Source of the DNA: Rhododendron vialii
Lineage: Eukaryota; Streptophyta; Magnoliopsida; Ericales; Ericaceae
DNA length: 64,000 nt
Direction of reading: 5' to 3'
Assembly: GCF_030253575.1 (NCBI RefSeq)
Contig: NC_080557.1
Span: 895,501-959,500, forward strand
The notes under the pieces were generated by a model. It did no database searches. It was not told the origin of the DNA and worked only from the letters and a program-made list of their open reading frames with translations. Of the stretch, positions 53,842 through 64,000 are shown one piece after another (positions within the stretch are counted from its first letter, which is position 1; every line of letters starts with the position of its first letter). Position numbers and translations under genes: made by a program.

Positions 53842-55745
53842 CTAGTAAGGATGCACGTGCTTTGCACGTGAATAGTTTGCAACCTTCAACTTAATGTGAA
53901 TGCAACAGTAGTAGTAGAACGTAAATAAATGCAGCTTTCTCTGTGCTTTTTCAAATTTCTTGAATGTATAACCATCTTACATTTTCCGCAACTAAAAGCC
54001 AACAATTCAAAATTGATAAGTTCGGCATGCATATAGCTCATAAAAGTTAGCATGCTAATCCTAATAGCCTTCCAGCTTCTAATGCCAAGGAGTTTGGTCG
54101 AGTGGGTATGGGCAAGAAAATAAGTGCTTATCCTCCCGGAGATCGCGTGTTCGAATTCTACAAAGGCCAAACTTACTAAACATCCGGGTCCTTGGAGGGT
54201 ATGCTAGGTTGTTATCTTCAGGGCAAATTAAATTTGCTGAGGTGAGCAAAAACTCGCCGGAACATCAGGTCATCCCAAAAAAAAATAGTCGTCAAATTTC
54301 TAATATCTAAATCAGAAAGCAAGCCTCAAAGAAGACCTACTTTGCCTATCATATACTCCATACGGCGACTCCAATTCATTTAAGAAACAATGTGACCTGT
54401 ATTGCATCTTGGGCATTATCCGGTTGAGAAATCCCAGGATTAGTTGCTTTAGTTGCTCACTTCAATTCATTCACTTTCATGATCTCTAGTGTTTCATCCC
54501 ACTTTGGGTCAATGAAAGTTTAAGATGAATATATTTCTTGGGCTCACTGCAACCGGTAGGAATAGTGTGCTTGGGGTATAAATGGCAAAATTCAATAATA
54601 CATGAAGTCAAATAAATAATATGGCTATGTGCGCGGGTAGACTCCAGCAACTGAAGGGTCATACTTGGTCACAGAACTTGAGAATTCAATTTTAACAAAT
54701 CGGCTTACTTCAGGCAATGAAACAATGAACTTGGTATCACAATTTGAATAGGAAATTCGGTGTTGGAACAACAAATAGGAGTGTGGATGCCATGTTTGAT
54801 TATCATTGAATGAAGTAGCTAGTGTAGCGAGCATGTGGTTATGCAATGTCCTCTTCTCTGATTCTTGCTATACTGACAACAATTGGAGTCAATACTGTTC
54901 ACGTTTCATTTCAAAATCGCACTTTTTCTAAAAATTAATGAAATGCGAGAATCGCAAACCGAGGAACAAATCTCTATTGTTGATGTGCCGTTACGCTCAT
55001 TAAAAAAAAACGCACTTGTTAATTTATTGTTTAGATATTTTGTTTAGTAATTGGTGAGCAACCTACGTACAACAAAACGCACTGTATTTTACTCAGAAAT
55101 AAACCAATTAATGATAAAATTTAAATTAGAGGGAGAGCAACTAATCATGTTTAAAAAAAAAAGATGTACTGATGTGTATCTATTCGAAATTTAACCAAAC
55201 GGAAATAAAGAGACACTAATACCCACAATCTTTGTTCCTTTAGAGAAGTTGAAGTTTGTTGGTCAACCAGTCCGGCCGTGTGACAAGCTTGAACATGTAC
55301 TTGTTACCGAAAAAAGTAAAGGAGGGTGGAAGATGAAATAGTGGCTAAGTCGAATGCACTTAAATATTAATAGGGTATTCAATCCTTACTATGTCAATCG
55401 AGAGGAACACCATGGTAGCTGGAGGAGAGGCTTTACAATCAAACATGATGCATTCCAGAAGGGTTAGGAGATGTTTTGGTTGAAAGGCCATTCGTTTTTG
55501 GTTTTAATATTATACAGAGAGATGGCAGTTTTTTTTTTTTTTTTTCCCTTTACCGAAGAGATGCCATTGGTTAGGCAATGGCTTAATGTTTTAATTTGGT
55601 AAAAGACACATACTGATTGGGAGGGGTGGCCGGGTGGGTAAGGGGTGTAGGATAGGGTCTGAATTCACAGGAATTGGTGGGGGCATTTTTGGAAAGCAAA
55701 AAGTAGAAAACATCTTCGTGCTTTTAAAAGAAGTACTAGTATAGA
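53842..55745 (-). mobile_element. Non-autonomous Helitron, 1.9 kb
   Basis: On the minus strand the 5' end is TCTATACTAGTACTTC, preceded by host A (55746 on plus is T). The 3' end has the hairpin CACGTGC AAA GCACGTG (53854-53870), then CATCCTTA, then CTAG followed by host T. This fits Helitron insertion between A and T with no duplication, and the TCTATACTA start is typical of plant Helitrons. No Rep/helicase is encoded. It carries a SINE at 54090-54286 and no recognisable captured gene. Confidence 0.85.
54090..54286 (+). mobile_element. tRNA-derived SINE nested in the Helitron
   Basis: An A-box-like TTTGGTCGAGTGGGTATGGG and the B-box GTGTTCGAATTCT are followed by a tRNA-unrelated body (TTGCTGAGGTGAGCAAAAAC) and an A9 tail near 54278. 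Confidence 0.65.
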
Positions 55746-55964
55746 TTGAACAAATAAGCTCTCAAATATTTTGGATTGTTTGTTTTTTAAATCTACTCCA
55801 TACATAGCACGGAATTTATGCTACTTTTTGTTCTACGCATATTACTGGTTTTACTTTGTTTCTATCAATTTTGTAGTATATACTATATATCTTAGAAATC
55901 GTGCATACCATGGGTCTCTGCTAGTTGAATAAAAACTTACATAACACAAATTTTGCTCTTCAAC
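55746..55964. other. Flank between the Helitron and DUF295 block B
   Basis: No features seen. Confidence 0.3.
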
Positions 55965-56420
55965 AACAGAACAGGTTCTAATACAAGAAAAAGTATCGTG
56001 TTTCGCATCATGAATCTTGCAAGAATATTTACTTAAAACACACAATGCATTTAGAGATATGTCTCGTTTTTATCCCTAACCAACCGAATCGTAGCATACG
56101 TGAGGCATCGCATGCATATTGGTAAAACATAGGGCCCAAAAATATAATTAAACTTAAGATCTGTTAGATATCCATCTATTTTATCTCTAACCAATCGAAT
56201 CATTGGATTCATAGGATACATGTCCTGTATTCTATTATTATAACAACACCAAGTTTAACCAATGAATTTAGTGCAGGGAACACAATAAACAAACATACAG
56301 ATAAAACAGTAAAATAGAGACAGTGTTGGTGATTGGTTGCAGTGTTCTCCGCAGCGTTGATGGGAGGAGAAGAGTTGACTGCTCTTAAAGCCACTGAAAC
56401 TGAAGGCTTTTTATTTTTCT
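55965..56420. repeat. Duplicated DUF295-block segment, copy B
   Basis: Same-orientation homologue of 30505-30990. It includes a degraded copy of the minus-strand leader (complement near 56250-56350: CAATCACCAACACTGTCTCT, compare copy A CTGTCACCAAAACTGTCTCT). No minus-strand F-box gene follows it here, so this promoter copy is orphaned. Confidence 0.75.
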
Positions 56421-56758
56421 GTGAGAATTTCTTTTTTATGGAGCCGGTGTACATGCATGTCAGTGAAAAAGTGTTTAAGGAGCACCATCGCAACCATTCA
56501 AAATGTATTAATTGGACCGTTCGGAACTTTTTCGGAAAAGAATTTCATTAAAATTCGGACCGCTGATCGCCGTAATGGATAGCTATGATTTGGCGCCTCC
56601 ATGATTTGCTTATTCACGGCTCTTCCATGATAAGCCTCTCGCTTTATCTATACATTCGGACTCCTGAATGGAAAAGGGAGATTTGATTCGTTTATTGTTC
56701 TATACATTCGGGACCAATAGGGGAACCAATACCTGAGGCGAAAATATATACTAGTAAA

Positions 56759-56960
56759 TACCGCTCGGTTGGTTGATGGATTTCATTTCCACAAAATTGA
56801 CTAAGGTTCGATTCTTTGGGTCAGGCCGCAATAAAATCTGTTTTTTGTGAATTCCCTAGCCTCATGCACTAATGACTTATCTTTCACCGGATCAACGAAG
56901 AATTAGTTGAGGTGCGCGTAAACTGACCCGAACAACTCCAAGTTCCGAAAAAAAAAATAT
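56759..56960 (+). mobile_element. tRNA-derived SINE
   Basis: GCTCGGTTGGTTGATGG (A-box-like) and AAGGTTCGATTCTTTGG (B-box) are followed by a body ending GAGGTGCGCGTAAACTGACC and an A-rich tail at 56948-56960. The 3' body is shared with the antisense SINE in the xylose isomerase intron (7072-7346). Confidence 0.75.
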
Positions 56961-56999
56961 GCATTATACAAATATTTTAAGGGAGGACAGTATAATTTT

Positions 57000-58018
57000 C
57001 CCTTTTCCTTTTTCCTTTTGTGTGCCGTATCAATTTTGTTTCCATCTAGAACTCGGAAAGGTAACAAAAAGTGTAGTTTGCCCTTCCTCTTGTTTCCTCG
57101 TTTCCTAAACTCCTTTGTTTTCCTTATAGAACTCGGATAGCTAACAAAACAAAAGAATAGGAGAATTTTTATTTCTTTGTTTCCTCGTTTCCTAAACTCC
57201 TTTGTTTTCCTTGTAGAACTCGGATAGCTAACAAAACAAAAGAAATAGGAGTATTTTTCTCTCTTTGTTTCCTTGTTTCCTAAACTCCTTTGTTTTCCTC
57301 TTGTTTCCGGGCCAACTCACGCACACCTCGACTATTTGTCTATTTCTTTTTCTGGTCCAGTCAAAGACATGTCATTCAAGTCTGGATTAGGAAATCATAA
57401 GAGATTTCTTTCTCGTGTCGTAATGTGGCCTTGAGGGTTTGCCAAGTACGAGTACCATAAATAGGAGAGTTATGTGCAGCAATTGTGGGAATCTCAGTTT
57501 TCACGAAGGTACGTTGTTCCCCTGTGTGTGTGTCTTTTTTCATTGAGTCTATGCTTTATCGACAAATTTCTAATTACCATCTCAGGTCCAACATCCATGT
57601 GTTTTCTATTCATGTTCATGCTAAATCTGTTCTCGCCCTTTCTGCTCAACCTTTTTGTTTTTGTTTTTTTTTAGCTGACTTTTGTCTTCAATAACTTTTT
57701 TTTAATCTTCTGGTCAATTTGTTTTATTCTCTAGAGGAATAAAAAAAAGCATAAAATTCTAAGCCAAAAGAAAAGACAGATAAAAAAAAAGAAAAAAAAA
57801 TGCTATTGGTATCTAGGCAGCCCAATAACTTTCTCTTAATGTATCCTTCTTGTTTGGAACTTACGGAAGAAAATAGAGAAGCCTCCTTGTTTGATTTCTA
57901 ATGTAAAAAGAGGAAGGGAAAAAAATCAAGAAAAAGAAGTGAAAATCAACTTCCTTCCTTCCTTACTTTTCTTGTTGAAATTATGTAGCAAATTTTTTCT
58001 ATTTTTTTTGGTTTCCAG
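57000..58018 (+). promoter_or_regulatory. Promoter, leader exon and 5' intron of the intact DUF295 gene
   Basis: CCATAAATAGGAG (57456-57468) is a TATA-like element. The leader ends CACGAAG at 57508 before the donor GTACGTTGTTCC. The intron ends TTTCCAG at 58018, directly before the ATG. 57116-57300 contains three near-copies of CTAAACTCCTTTGTTTTCCT with CTCGGATAGCTAACAAAACA between them. Confidence 0.6.
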
Positions 58019-58960
58019 ATGACCAGAAGCAAGTCAAGAACTTCCTTTCCACCTGCTGCTCTACCGTGCCCTTGGCTAATGTTTTGTCACGGAAAGCGCT
58101 CAAAAACACAAACCTTCTACAGTGCATCTGAAGCTAGTTTTTGTGTCAAGAGAATACCAGCTATATCAGGCAAACGAATACGTGCGAGCTTTCATGAATG
58201 GATGGTGATGGTAGACGATTTCTCCTCTGATTGCTTCCTTTTGAATATAATTTCGCTGAAAAAGATCGATTTGCCTCCATGGGAAAGAGTGCGATATCAA
58301 TTCTGGATACTTTCTGCACCTCCCACAGATGACAACTGCGTTGTTGGATTCGTTGGTGAAGATAGTCATTCCATAACGTTTTGCCGCCCGGGTGATGGTA
58401 AATGGGTTGTGCATATGTTTGAACCAGAGATTGGAACTCTCAAAGGTTATACTATATGCAAGGGGGAAATTTATTGCCATGGCCTACAAAATGACTGGGA
58501 CAATCTTGTGATACTAGACATTGTGGATGACAGGGTTGAAGTGAGACATGTCTTAAGAGGAAGTCCAAAATCACCATTAGTACCAGAGATATTGAGGAAC
58601 GAATCATACTTTATTGAATCTTGTGAAGAGATCTTCCTTGTTCATATGTCTATGCTTGGAGCATCAACGAAGAAAATTCGAGACATATATATTTTCAAAC
58701 TGGACTTGTCCGCTTTAGAATGGGTGAAGGTGGAGAGCCTAGGGGATCGCACGTTCTTCATCAACGAAGCTAACAACTGCATGTCGTGCTCTGCTACAAA
58801 ATCAGGTACTTTGGGAAACTCAATATACTTCATGCAGGACGACGATGAAAGTACGTACGTATTTGATGTTGAGGAGAAGTGCATCTGTGCCCACAATCCT
58901 TGTCCGTATCTTGGTCATAACGTTGCACAAAAACAGTGGGTGATGCCCATAAGGACGTAG
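58019..58960 (+). CDS. DUF295 (KIB-type) protein without F-box, 313 aa
   Basis: The single coding exon opens MTRSKSRTSFPPAALPCPWLM, the usual start of the DUF295 region, so the protein lacks the N-terminal F-box seen in the 27-28 kb gene. Propeller-type blocks follow: FYSASEASFCVKRIP, SDCFLLNIISLKKIDLPPW, VGFVGEDSHSITFCRPGDGK, GYTICKGEIYCH, LVILDIVDDRVEVRHV, ESCEEIFLVHMSMLG, IFKLDLSALEWVKVESLGDR, GNSIYFMQDDDESTYVFDVE and the C-terminal VMPIRT. F-box-less DUF295 proteins could occupy substrate sites without recruiting SKP1 (inference). The ATG is the first codon after the acceptor; an alternative first coding exon in the leader is unlikely because the leader is only about 20 nt. Intact, and parental in form to the broken copies at 33.6, 26.7 and 16.0 kb. 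Confidence 0.88.
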   Translation: MTRSKSRTSFPPAALPCPWLMFCHGKRSKTQTFYSASEASFCVKRIPAISGKRIRASFHEWMVMVDDFSSDCFLLNIISLKKIDLPPWERVRYQFWILSAPPTDDNCVVGFVGEDSHSITFCRPGDGKWVVHMFEPEIGTLKGYTICKGEIYCHGLQNDWDNLVILDIVDDRVEVRHVLRGSPKSPLVPEILRNESYFIESCEEIFLVHMSMLGASTKKIRDIYIFKLDLSALEWVKVESLGDRTFFINEANNCMSCSATKSGTLGNSIYFMQDDDESTYVFDVEEKCICAHNPCPYLGHNVAQKQWVMPIRT

Positions 58961-59878
58961 TAGGATCATTAGTAGAGCATTATCGGAATTGATTGTTGCC
59001 ATTCTGTCGAAGTTAGATTTAGGATCGTTTAAGTTGATTATGATTGGGAGTGCACCTTGTTTATTATTCTTGATAGAACTCGTTGATTGATGAATGTAGG
59101 CTTTTTTTTGTCTTCTTGACGATAAATGCATATTTGCTTTTGCTGCTGCAATGGCCATTATCATGATGCCTTGTATGTTTTTGGTCCATTAGATCATCTC
59201 ATCACTGAAATAGCTACTCCTTATACCCCAAAAGTCGAAGAATTGACGTTATGCTGCGGAATGAAACATCGATATTACCCGAAAAATAACTTTTTGTTTG
59301 ATGGCTTGCTTTCTTGTACTGCTGTGGGGAAAGGGGAGTTTAGGACATATAACAATGGACTGAGTCTAGGTTGGCACTTGCCTTTTGAAAAGTGAATTTG
59401 TTCTCTAAGTTATACTAGTGATCATGACTTCGGTGAAGAGGGGATTAAGTATTGTAAAACATAACAAACGAAGATTAACAAAAGAAAGCATTTTGGCATA
59501 ACAAGTTGTCTGACCCAGCAGTTGTATTTGTGATACTTTAGAAACGAGTCACACAGTGGTGTTATCATTATTACATTCTTGTTTAGGCCTAGTTTTCTTA
59601 AAGAACTAAAAAGTCCTTTTTTTTTTTCCTCTTATTTTGTGAAAGAGAAAAAGCATTTATAGTACTTTTAGAAAACTAAGCCTTATTTGAACACGGTGGT
59701 GGTACCATTATCTTGGTCAATGATACAGTATACAAGGATTGCATGAAGTCATGAAGTTCTTGATTGCTTGGGCTACCTATGGGATTCCTTCACTCTTGGG
59801 CCAATCAATTGATATTCAATCAACATTTTTGGTAAGAGGGTGAGGAAGAAGAGCCAATAATAAAAAAAATAAAAAAAG
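58961..59878. other. 3' flank of the DUF295 gene and intergenic DNA
   Basis: 58961-59045 is shared with the 3' fragment at 26.7 kb, indicating 3' UTR. A short imperfect inverted repeat (TTTAGGCCTAGTTTTCTTAA and its partner AGAAAACTAAGCCTTATTT) at 59583-59692 may be a MITE. The 89-codon frame at 59126-59395 has no motif. Confidence 0.4.
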
Positions 59879-60014
59879 TAATGCTACGGATACATTTATC
59901 GGCCACTTTCCGACAACTCTCTCCCACATATACGTGGGACCCATCTCACAATTAAATTTGCAAGGCCAACACATATGTGAGAGATGAGTGATCGATAGAA
60001 GTATACGTAGCATT
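59879..60014. mobile_element. Foldback MITE next to the first-exon duplicate
   Basis: Left AATGCTACGGATACATTTAT; right ATAGAAGTATACGTAGCATT, an imperfect inverted pair, with inner CCCACATATACGTGGG and CACATATGTGAGAG. About 136 bp. Confidence 0.65.
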
Positions 60015-60025
60015 GTTGAATAAAG

Positions 60026-60340
60026 TTTCAGATTGAGCCTTTCTCTGTTATCTTCTTATCTGCCCCCTCCCGTCTCCCCAGTCTCTCTCTCTCTCTCTCT
60101 CTGCCGGCACACAATCTACTGTGCTGATCTACCACCGCGTTATCTTCTCCGCTGCCTCCCGTTGCGGTTCTCTCTCCCTATTTCTTCTCCTGTCTCTGGC
60201 CGGCGCCTAATCACTCCCGATGGGCGTGATTTTTATATGCAACCGATCCCTTTGACCGAAGGTAAATCGTACTTTACATAAATCCAGTTTGAAGCTATGC
60301 TAGTGCTAGATAATTTACATAAATCCATGCCGTTAAGTTA
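60026..60340 (+). repeat. Inverted duplicate of a first-exon region (copy 2)
   Basis: Homologous to the complement of 45955-46320. The leader has a (CT)n run (60081-60102) and a possible donor (CCGAAG then GTAAATCG at 60261). The 5' side is cut close to the MITE that ends at 60014, while the 46-kb copy keeps about 60 bp more promoter-side sequence. The downstream gene body is missing. Confidence 0.75.
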
Positions 60341-60436
60341 CTTTAAAATAAGTGAACTTATTTCATTTTTTCTGCTATTGGGAAACAATCACTCAAAATA
60401 AATCAACCTATTTTACTCTGATTTGCTAAAAAATCG

Positions 60437-61700
60437 TTATTTCTCAAGTGTACGAGAATGCTCTTCAGGAGACTGTTGCACTTCAAGTGAACCAACTATT
60501 TCGTTAGTTACAAGTGGCTCTGTTTTCTCATCTGTCAACACATTAGAATTGATCACTTCAAAATTTTCAATTTGATTGCAGAAGAGACAATCCTTAGCCA
60601 ATTGATCATAATAATCCCAAATCTCTTCTCCATCCTTGTCCAAAAACTCACCATTGTACCTCTTAACTATAATCTGACGTGTCTCAAAATTTAAACGTTT
60701 GTAAAATATACCCAGAACGTAACTAAGTTCATAGGTATGTTGAGACCAATTGCATAGTGAATATTTAAACCGCCACCAGCATTAGGAAAAGACTCATCTT
60801 CCTGTTGATAAAAATTTGAGATTTCGCAAAATAGCATGTGAGTCTCATATATGGGGTTGAACTCTTTGGTAAATAATATTTGCATATCTCCATATGTACG
60901 AACAGATTGTGGCCTTAAAGAATGTAGGGGTTGGATTTGTCGGGACATTGACCATGATATAGACTAGGGTTCTCCCTCTGCTACTCCGTTCTCCCTGGAC
61001 CTGCAATAAGTCACTAGGGCCAAGATAGCCCAGTGACCCTTCGACGATCAAGTTAGATCTCAGGGGGAGAATGTAGATCTAGGGTTAGGGTAAAATGACA
61101 TACTTCTCTAGATGAGTATCCCTTTGCATTTATAGACCTAGGTTTACTTGACCTCCAAGCTAACGCATGAAAGGTACGCTTGGGTAACCGCTTCGGGTAG
61201 CGTCATACGTGACAAGAGAGGCAAAGCGGTTATGGAGCACATGACCAGATCTGATCTCAATGATTATAATTGCCACGTAATCCTCATAGATCCCATCTGG
61301 CACAACTATCTTCCCTAGGGGTCCTCAGAAACACCGGAACGGATACGTTCTTGGATGCTGCCAAAGCCGTAACCAAGGTTATGCCACCGAAAAAACCGAA
61401 TAGCACATCGGGGTCCACTTGCTTTAACTTGCTGGCTGGACCCTTACGAGACCTCGGTTCACGATGTCTAGGCACAGTTACCGAGCTCATAACCGAAGCC
61501 AGCACAAAGAATGAAACCAATTCTTAGCACCGTCTCTTAGAGACAATGGAAACAATTTAAACAGAGTCACTTCATCATTAGCACAAATCTCCTTGAGTTT
61601 TTCTAAATGTAAGTACAAATTTTCTCCGTATGTACCATAAAATTTAGGCACAAAATCATCTAGCACATGTTGCCAATAATTGGGTAAAGTTGACACTTAC
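60437..61700 (-). pseudogene. Ty3/gypsy gag remnant, interrupted
   Basis: Minus-strand frames show the retrotransposon gag order. First KLKEICANDEVTLFKLFPLS then LRDGAKNWFHSL (61487-61660), then after an interruption the ILFTKEFNPIYET ... EISNFYQQEDESF block (about 60780-60890), then GEEIWDYYDQLAKDC (about 60590-60635). This matches gag of plant gypsy elements (FPFSLxxxAKxWL, FxxKFFP, ISNFxQxxxESF, GEEAWxxxDxLA). About 550 bp at 60950-61500 does not fit gag and is probably a nested insertion. Stops and frameshifts are present; no pol was found. Confidence 0.75.
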
Positions 61701-63251
61701 CGATCAAATTGATTTGCACATCCTTCATAACAACTTGCAAAATTAGCTCTCTTTTTTTTGGTATTTTAATTTTTTAAAGGACACAAAAAAAAAAAAACAA
61801 AATCAAATTAAAAAAAACCCTAGTGCAAGCCTCTCAACTTATGCAAGTAAGATGCAAGTAAGAAAAAACTTAGCACTTTGTTAAGAATTTCCCCCACGAC
61901 AAAGTAGTTGCCAGCTTCCATTTTCTTTTCCTTGTAAAGTCAATAGTCTTGCACCAGAAAAAAGTAATACAAAAAAAAAATAATAGGAATAAAAATCCTA
62001 AGCTAAGAACTAAAATAAAAACTAATCGAAAGAATATAATCGTGCAAACTGTCCTCAACAACCACGTCATACCGTGTCAAAAATAAATTTATAAAAACTT
62101 GGAGTTAACTAGTACTTCGTAGAATAATGGTCAACACCGAGTGTCAATTCAGAGGAACAAATTGGCTAAGTTACTATAATTTCGATTAACTTCTAGATAA
62201 ATTCAAAGAGAAAAGATTGAGTTGTTTGATTTGAGAAAACTTAATAAAGTAAAGAAAACAACTAATTAATTGATTGGAAATTGTTGGAGAAAGGATCTAG
62301 TGTTTCGAATCCACTCCGACCACGTAAAAACGATATGCATAGGCTAGGTTTAACATTCAAATCATTAAATACTATTATTAGGGCTTGCAATCCCTTTCGA
62401 CAATCGTCAAGATAATATATTGAGTTGCCAATCGGCATGGACTATCCCCTAGCACAGACCATCTCACTAGCTTGGTCCAATCGCCTAATGGCACGATCTG
62501 TTTTACGAGCATAATCCATCTCAATTACCCAAGCTCAATCAAAGAATACCATTGTTTAACTCTGTATGTAAAAATCGCAGATATAAATACAAAATAGGTT
62601 GAAAGAATTAAAATCATTCCATAGAACTGAAATGAGTTCAAGTTAAACAATCGATCCGAATACGAATATTAAGGGAATGTTCCACTTTCTTTGAAAACAA
62701 ACTTTTTTTAAAAAGTGGGTTTATAAAGAAAGCGGAACAGGGCCTAAAACGTAAACCTAATACATATACAAAATTACTTGAAACGAGACTTCATGATCGC
62801 CTTAGAGAATGGAGTTAGCCGCTCATGATAACCGGGTGTTCCTCGTGAAGAAGTGATTTCCGTCCCCAAACTTCTCCCACGACCTAGAGCCTCCTCTTTA
62901 TGCCAACCCTCCTCTATGTATATGTGCACGAGCAGCCCTTTTAATTAATTTCATCCCTGTCAAAGCTGGGAGCCCAATTTCAATTGTGAAACCAAGTGGA
63001 CGGTAGGAGTCCAATTCGGGGACGTAGGAGTCCAATTCATAAGGCCCAATCCCATTGCTATATAATGTGTGCAGAATAAATGGCAGTCACTCTCTGTGCC
63101 TCCGTAAGACCTTTCAATTTGCACGTTTTCGCACTCATCAATTTTTAAGGCCTAAAAATACCACAAAACGCTAAAATATATCAAGTAACAATGTAAACAA
63201 CCGACAACGCGTAGATTAGGCAGATTAAATGGGTGCTTTTTAGCACCTATC
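61701..63251 (-). mobile_element. Leader and 5' LTR region of the gypsy remnant
   Basis: The complement of 63252 begins TGATAGGTGCTAAAAAGCAC, a classic TG-start LTR edge with a short internal hairpin (GGTGCT..AGCACC). From there to the gag start the sequence is non-coding. The 3' edge of the LTR and the primer site could not be fixed. A 64-bp foldback (CCACTTTCTTTGAAAAC / GTTTATAAAGAAAGCGG, 62690-62745) lies within it. The element is truncated after gag, at about 60430. Confidence 0.55.
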
Positions 63252-63404
63252 AGTGCTTGATATTATTTTAGTTCTTTTCGTTTATATTGATGTAAAAAAA
63301 CGATGCTCCCATGGAAAAAGTTGTTATTTCCTTTCTTACCACCCATATGAAGTTTCTCCTTGAGCCATGTCATCTTCGCATAAGCCGACAGTTAACCACA
63401 TCAT

Positions 63405-63492
63405 CATTTTCTGTCAATGGGTTAACGGAAAGGGATATCATTGAAAGTCATTTTCTGTCAACGGGTTAACGGAAAGGGATATCATTGAAAGT
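63405..63492. repeat. 44-bp tandem duplication
   Basis: Two adjacent copies of the segment starting CATTTTCTGTCAA(T/C)GGGTT differ at one visible base. The homologous spot in copy A (31610-31660, complement) has a single unit. Confidence 0.9.
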
Positions 63493-63499
63493 CGTCTAA

Positions 63500-64000
63500 A
63501 TTATAAGGACAAATTATAAGGACACAATTAATATGTACAACTTTATAGAGATGATTTTGAAATTTATGTTTTCGTAAGGATTAGAAAAAAACTATTACTC
63601 CTAATTAGATAACTTTCCGTATTGGTCCCGTATACACGGACCTATGCGGAAACAAATTTCCCCTTTACCAATGGAAGTCGAAATTTAGTGGGATTGGGAT
63701 CGCCAAAAAAAAATAAAGGAAAAAGAAAAAAGAAAAAGAAGAGGAGAAGTGTTATATAAATGTTTGGCTTCAGTTTTCAATGTCTTTTTTTATTTACAGC
63801 AGTCGACTCTCTCTCCTCCTCCCTTCGACCCACCCTCGTTCTTCCACGCAACAAAGATCACCGCTTTCTAATAAGCTTATACAGGTACGTTTAGTAGCAC
63901 TATCTGTCACCAAAAACTGTCTCTGTTTTATGTGTATGTTTTTCTTTGTTGTATTCCCTGATCTCTGAATTCGTGAGTATACTCGATGTTGTTTAAATCC
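63500..64000 (+). promoter_or_regulatory. Promoter, leader exon and start of 5' intron of an F-box-type gene (copy C, partial)
   Basis: Homologous, in inverted orientation, to 30790-31217. TATATAA (63753-63759) followed by ATGTTTGGCTTCAG gives the promoter. The leader runs to ATACAG at 63884, then the donor GTACGTTTAGTAG. By analogy with copy A, where the leader would splice to an F-box/DUF295 coding exon, a related gene probably lies beyond the right edge of the window. This is inference. Confidence 0.55.

Noticed and set aside
54090..54170. Functional tRNA gene (A- and B-boxes)
   Set aside because: No cloverleaf can be formed and a SINE body with poly-A tail follows. The same reasoning applies to the other tRNA-like stretches.

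Overview
The window is nuclear DNA from a flowering plant, most likely a eudicot. It has short exons separated by AT-rich introns with GT-AG borders, many plant-type transposons (Stowaway and other MITEs, tRNA-derived SINEs, L1 and RTE LINEs, Helitrons, LTR fragments) and long (AG)n/(TC)n and (AT)n tracts. I cannot name the species. Most of the 64 kb is transposon or transposon debris. No bacterial, organellar or viral gene set was seen.

Layout. 1-6.3 kb: intergenic, with a 5'-truncated LINE, several foldback MITEs and direct repeats. 6.3-15.2 kb: a complete xylose isomerase gene. I could resolve it into 20 coding exons plus a 5' UTR exon, giving 475 residues with a signal peptide; its introns hold two SINEs, a hAT-like element and an RTE LINE fragment. 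15.2-24.7 kb: fragments, namely an F-box gene scrap, a MITE, two inverted LTR-like pieces and a decayed LINE. 24.8-25.1 kb: a small secreted peptide gene (possible IDA-like precursor). 26.7-34.2 kb: a cluster of DUF295 (F-box/KIB-type) genes, with one intact F-box+DUF295 gene on the minus strand, a detached 3' fragment beside it, and a broken plus-strand paralogue cut off by a foldback element and a 546-bp tandem array (34.2-36.4 kb). 36.4-40.2 kb: an unusual chimeric segment built of AT-rich repeats, an array of short repeats carrying splice-donor-like sites, fragments of a DRM-type DNA methyltransferase gene (one set arranged as an inverted repeat) and a 577-bp genomic copy of the start of the xylose isomerase gene. 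40.7-45.3 kb: an L1-type LINE with a perfect 17-bp target-site duplication. 46-51 kb: Stowaway and large foldback elements and tandem repeats. 53.8-55.7 kb: a non-autonomous Helitron with both ends recognisable, carrying a SINE. 56-59 kb: a second copy of the DUF295 block with an intact single-exon CDS. 60-63.3 kb: a first-exon duplicate and a Ty3/gypsy gag remnant with one LTR edge. 63.4-64 kb: a third copy of the F-box promoter/leader, inverted, entering a gene that continues outside the window.

How the genes relate. The host genes are functionally unrelated (sugar isomerisation, F-box/DUF295 proteins, peptide signalling). The common thread is repeated local duplication: the DUF295 leader occurs three times, the DUF295 coding sequence at least four times (mostly broken), and another first exon twice in inverted orientation. 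The most novel item is the 36.4-40.2 kb chimera, which joins pieces of a DNA-methylation gene and of the neighbouring xylose isomerase gene in a potential hairpin-RNA arrangement.
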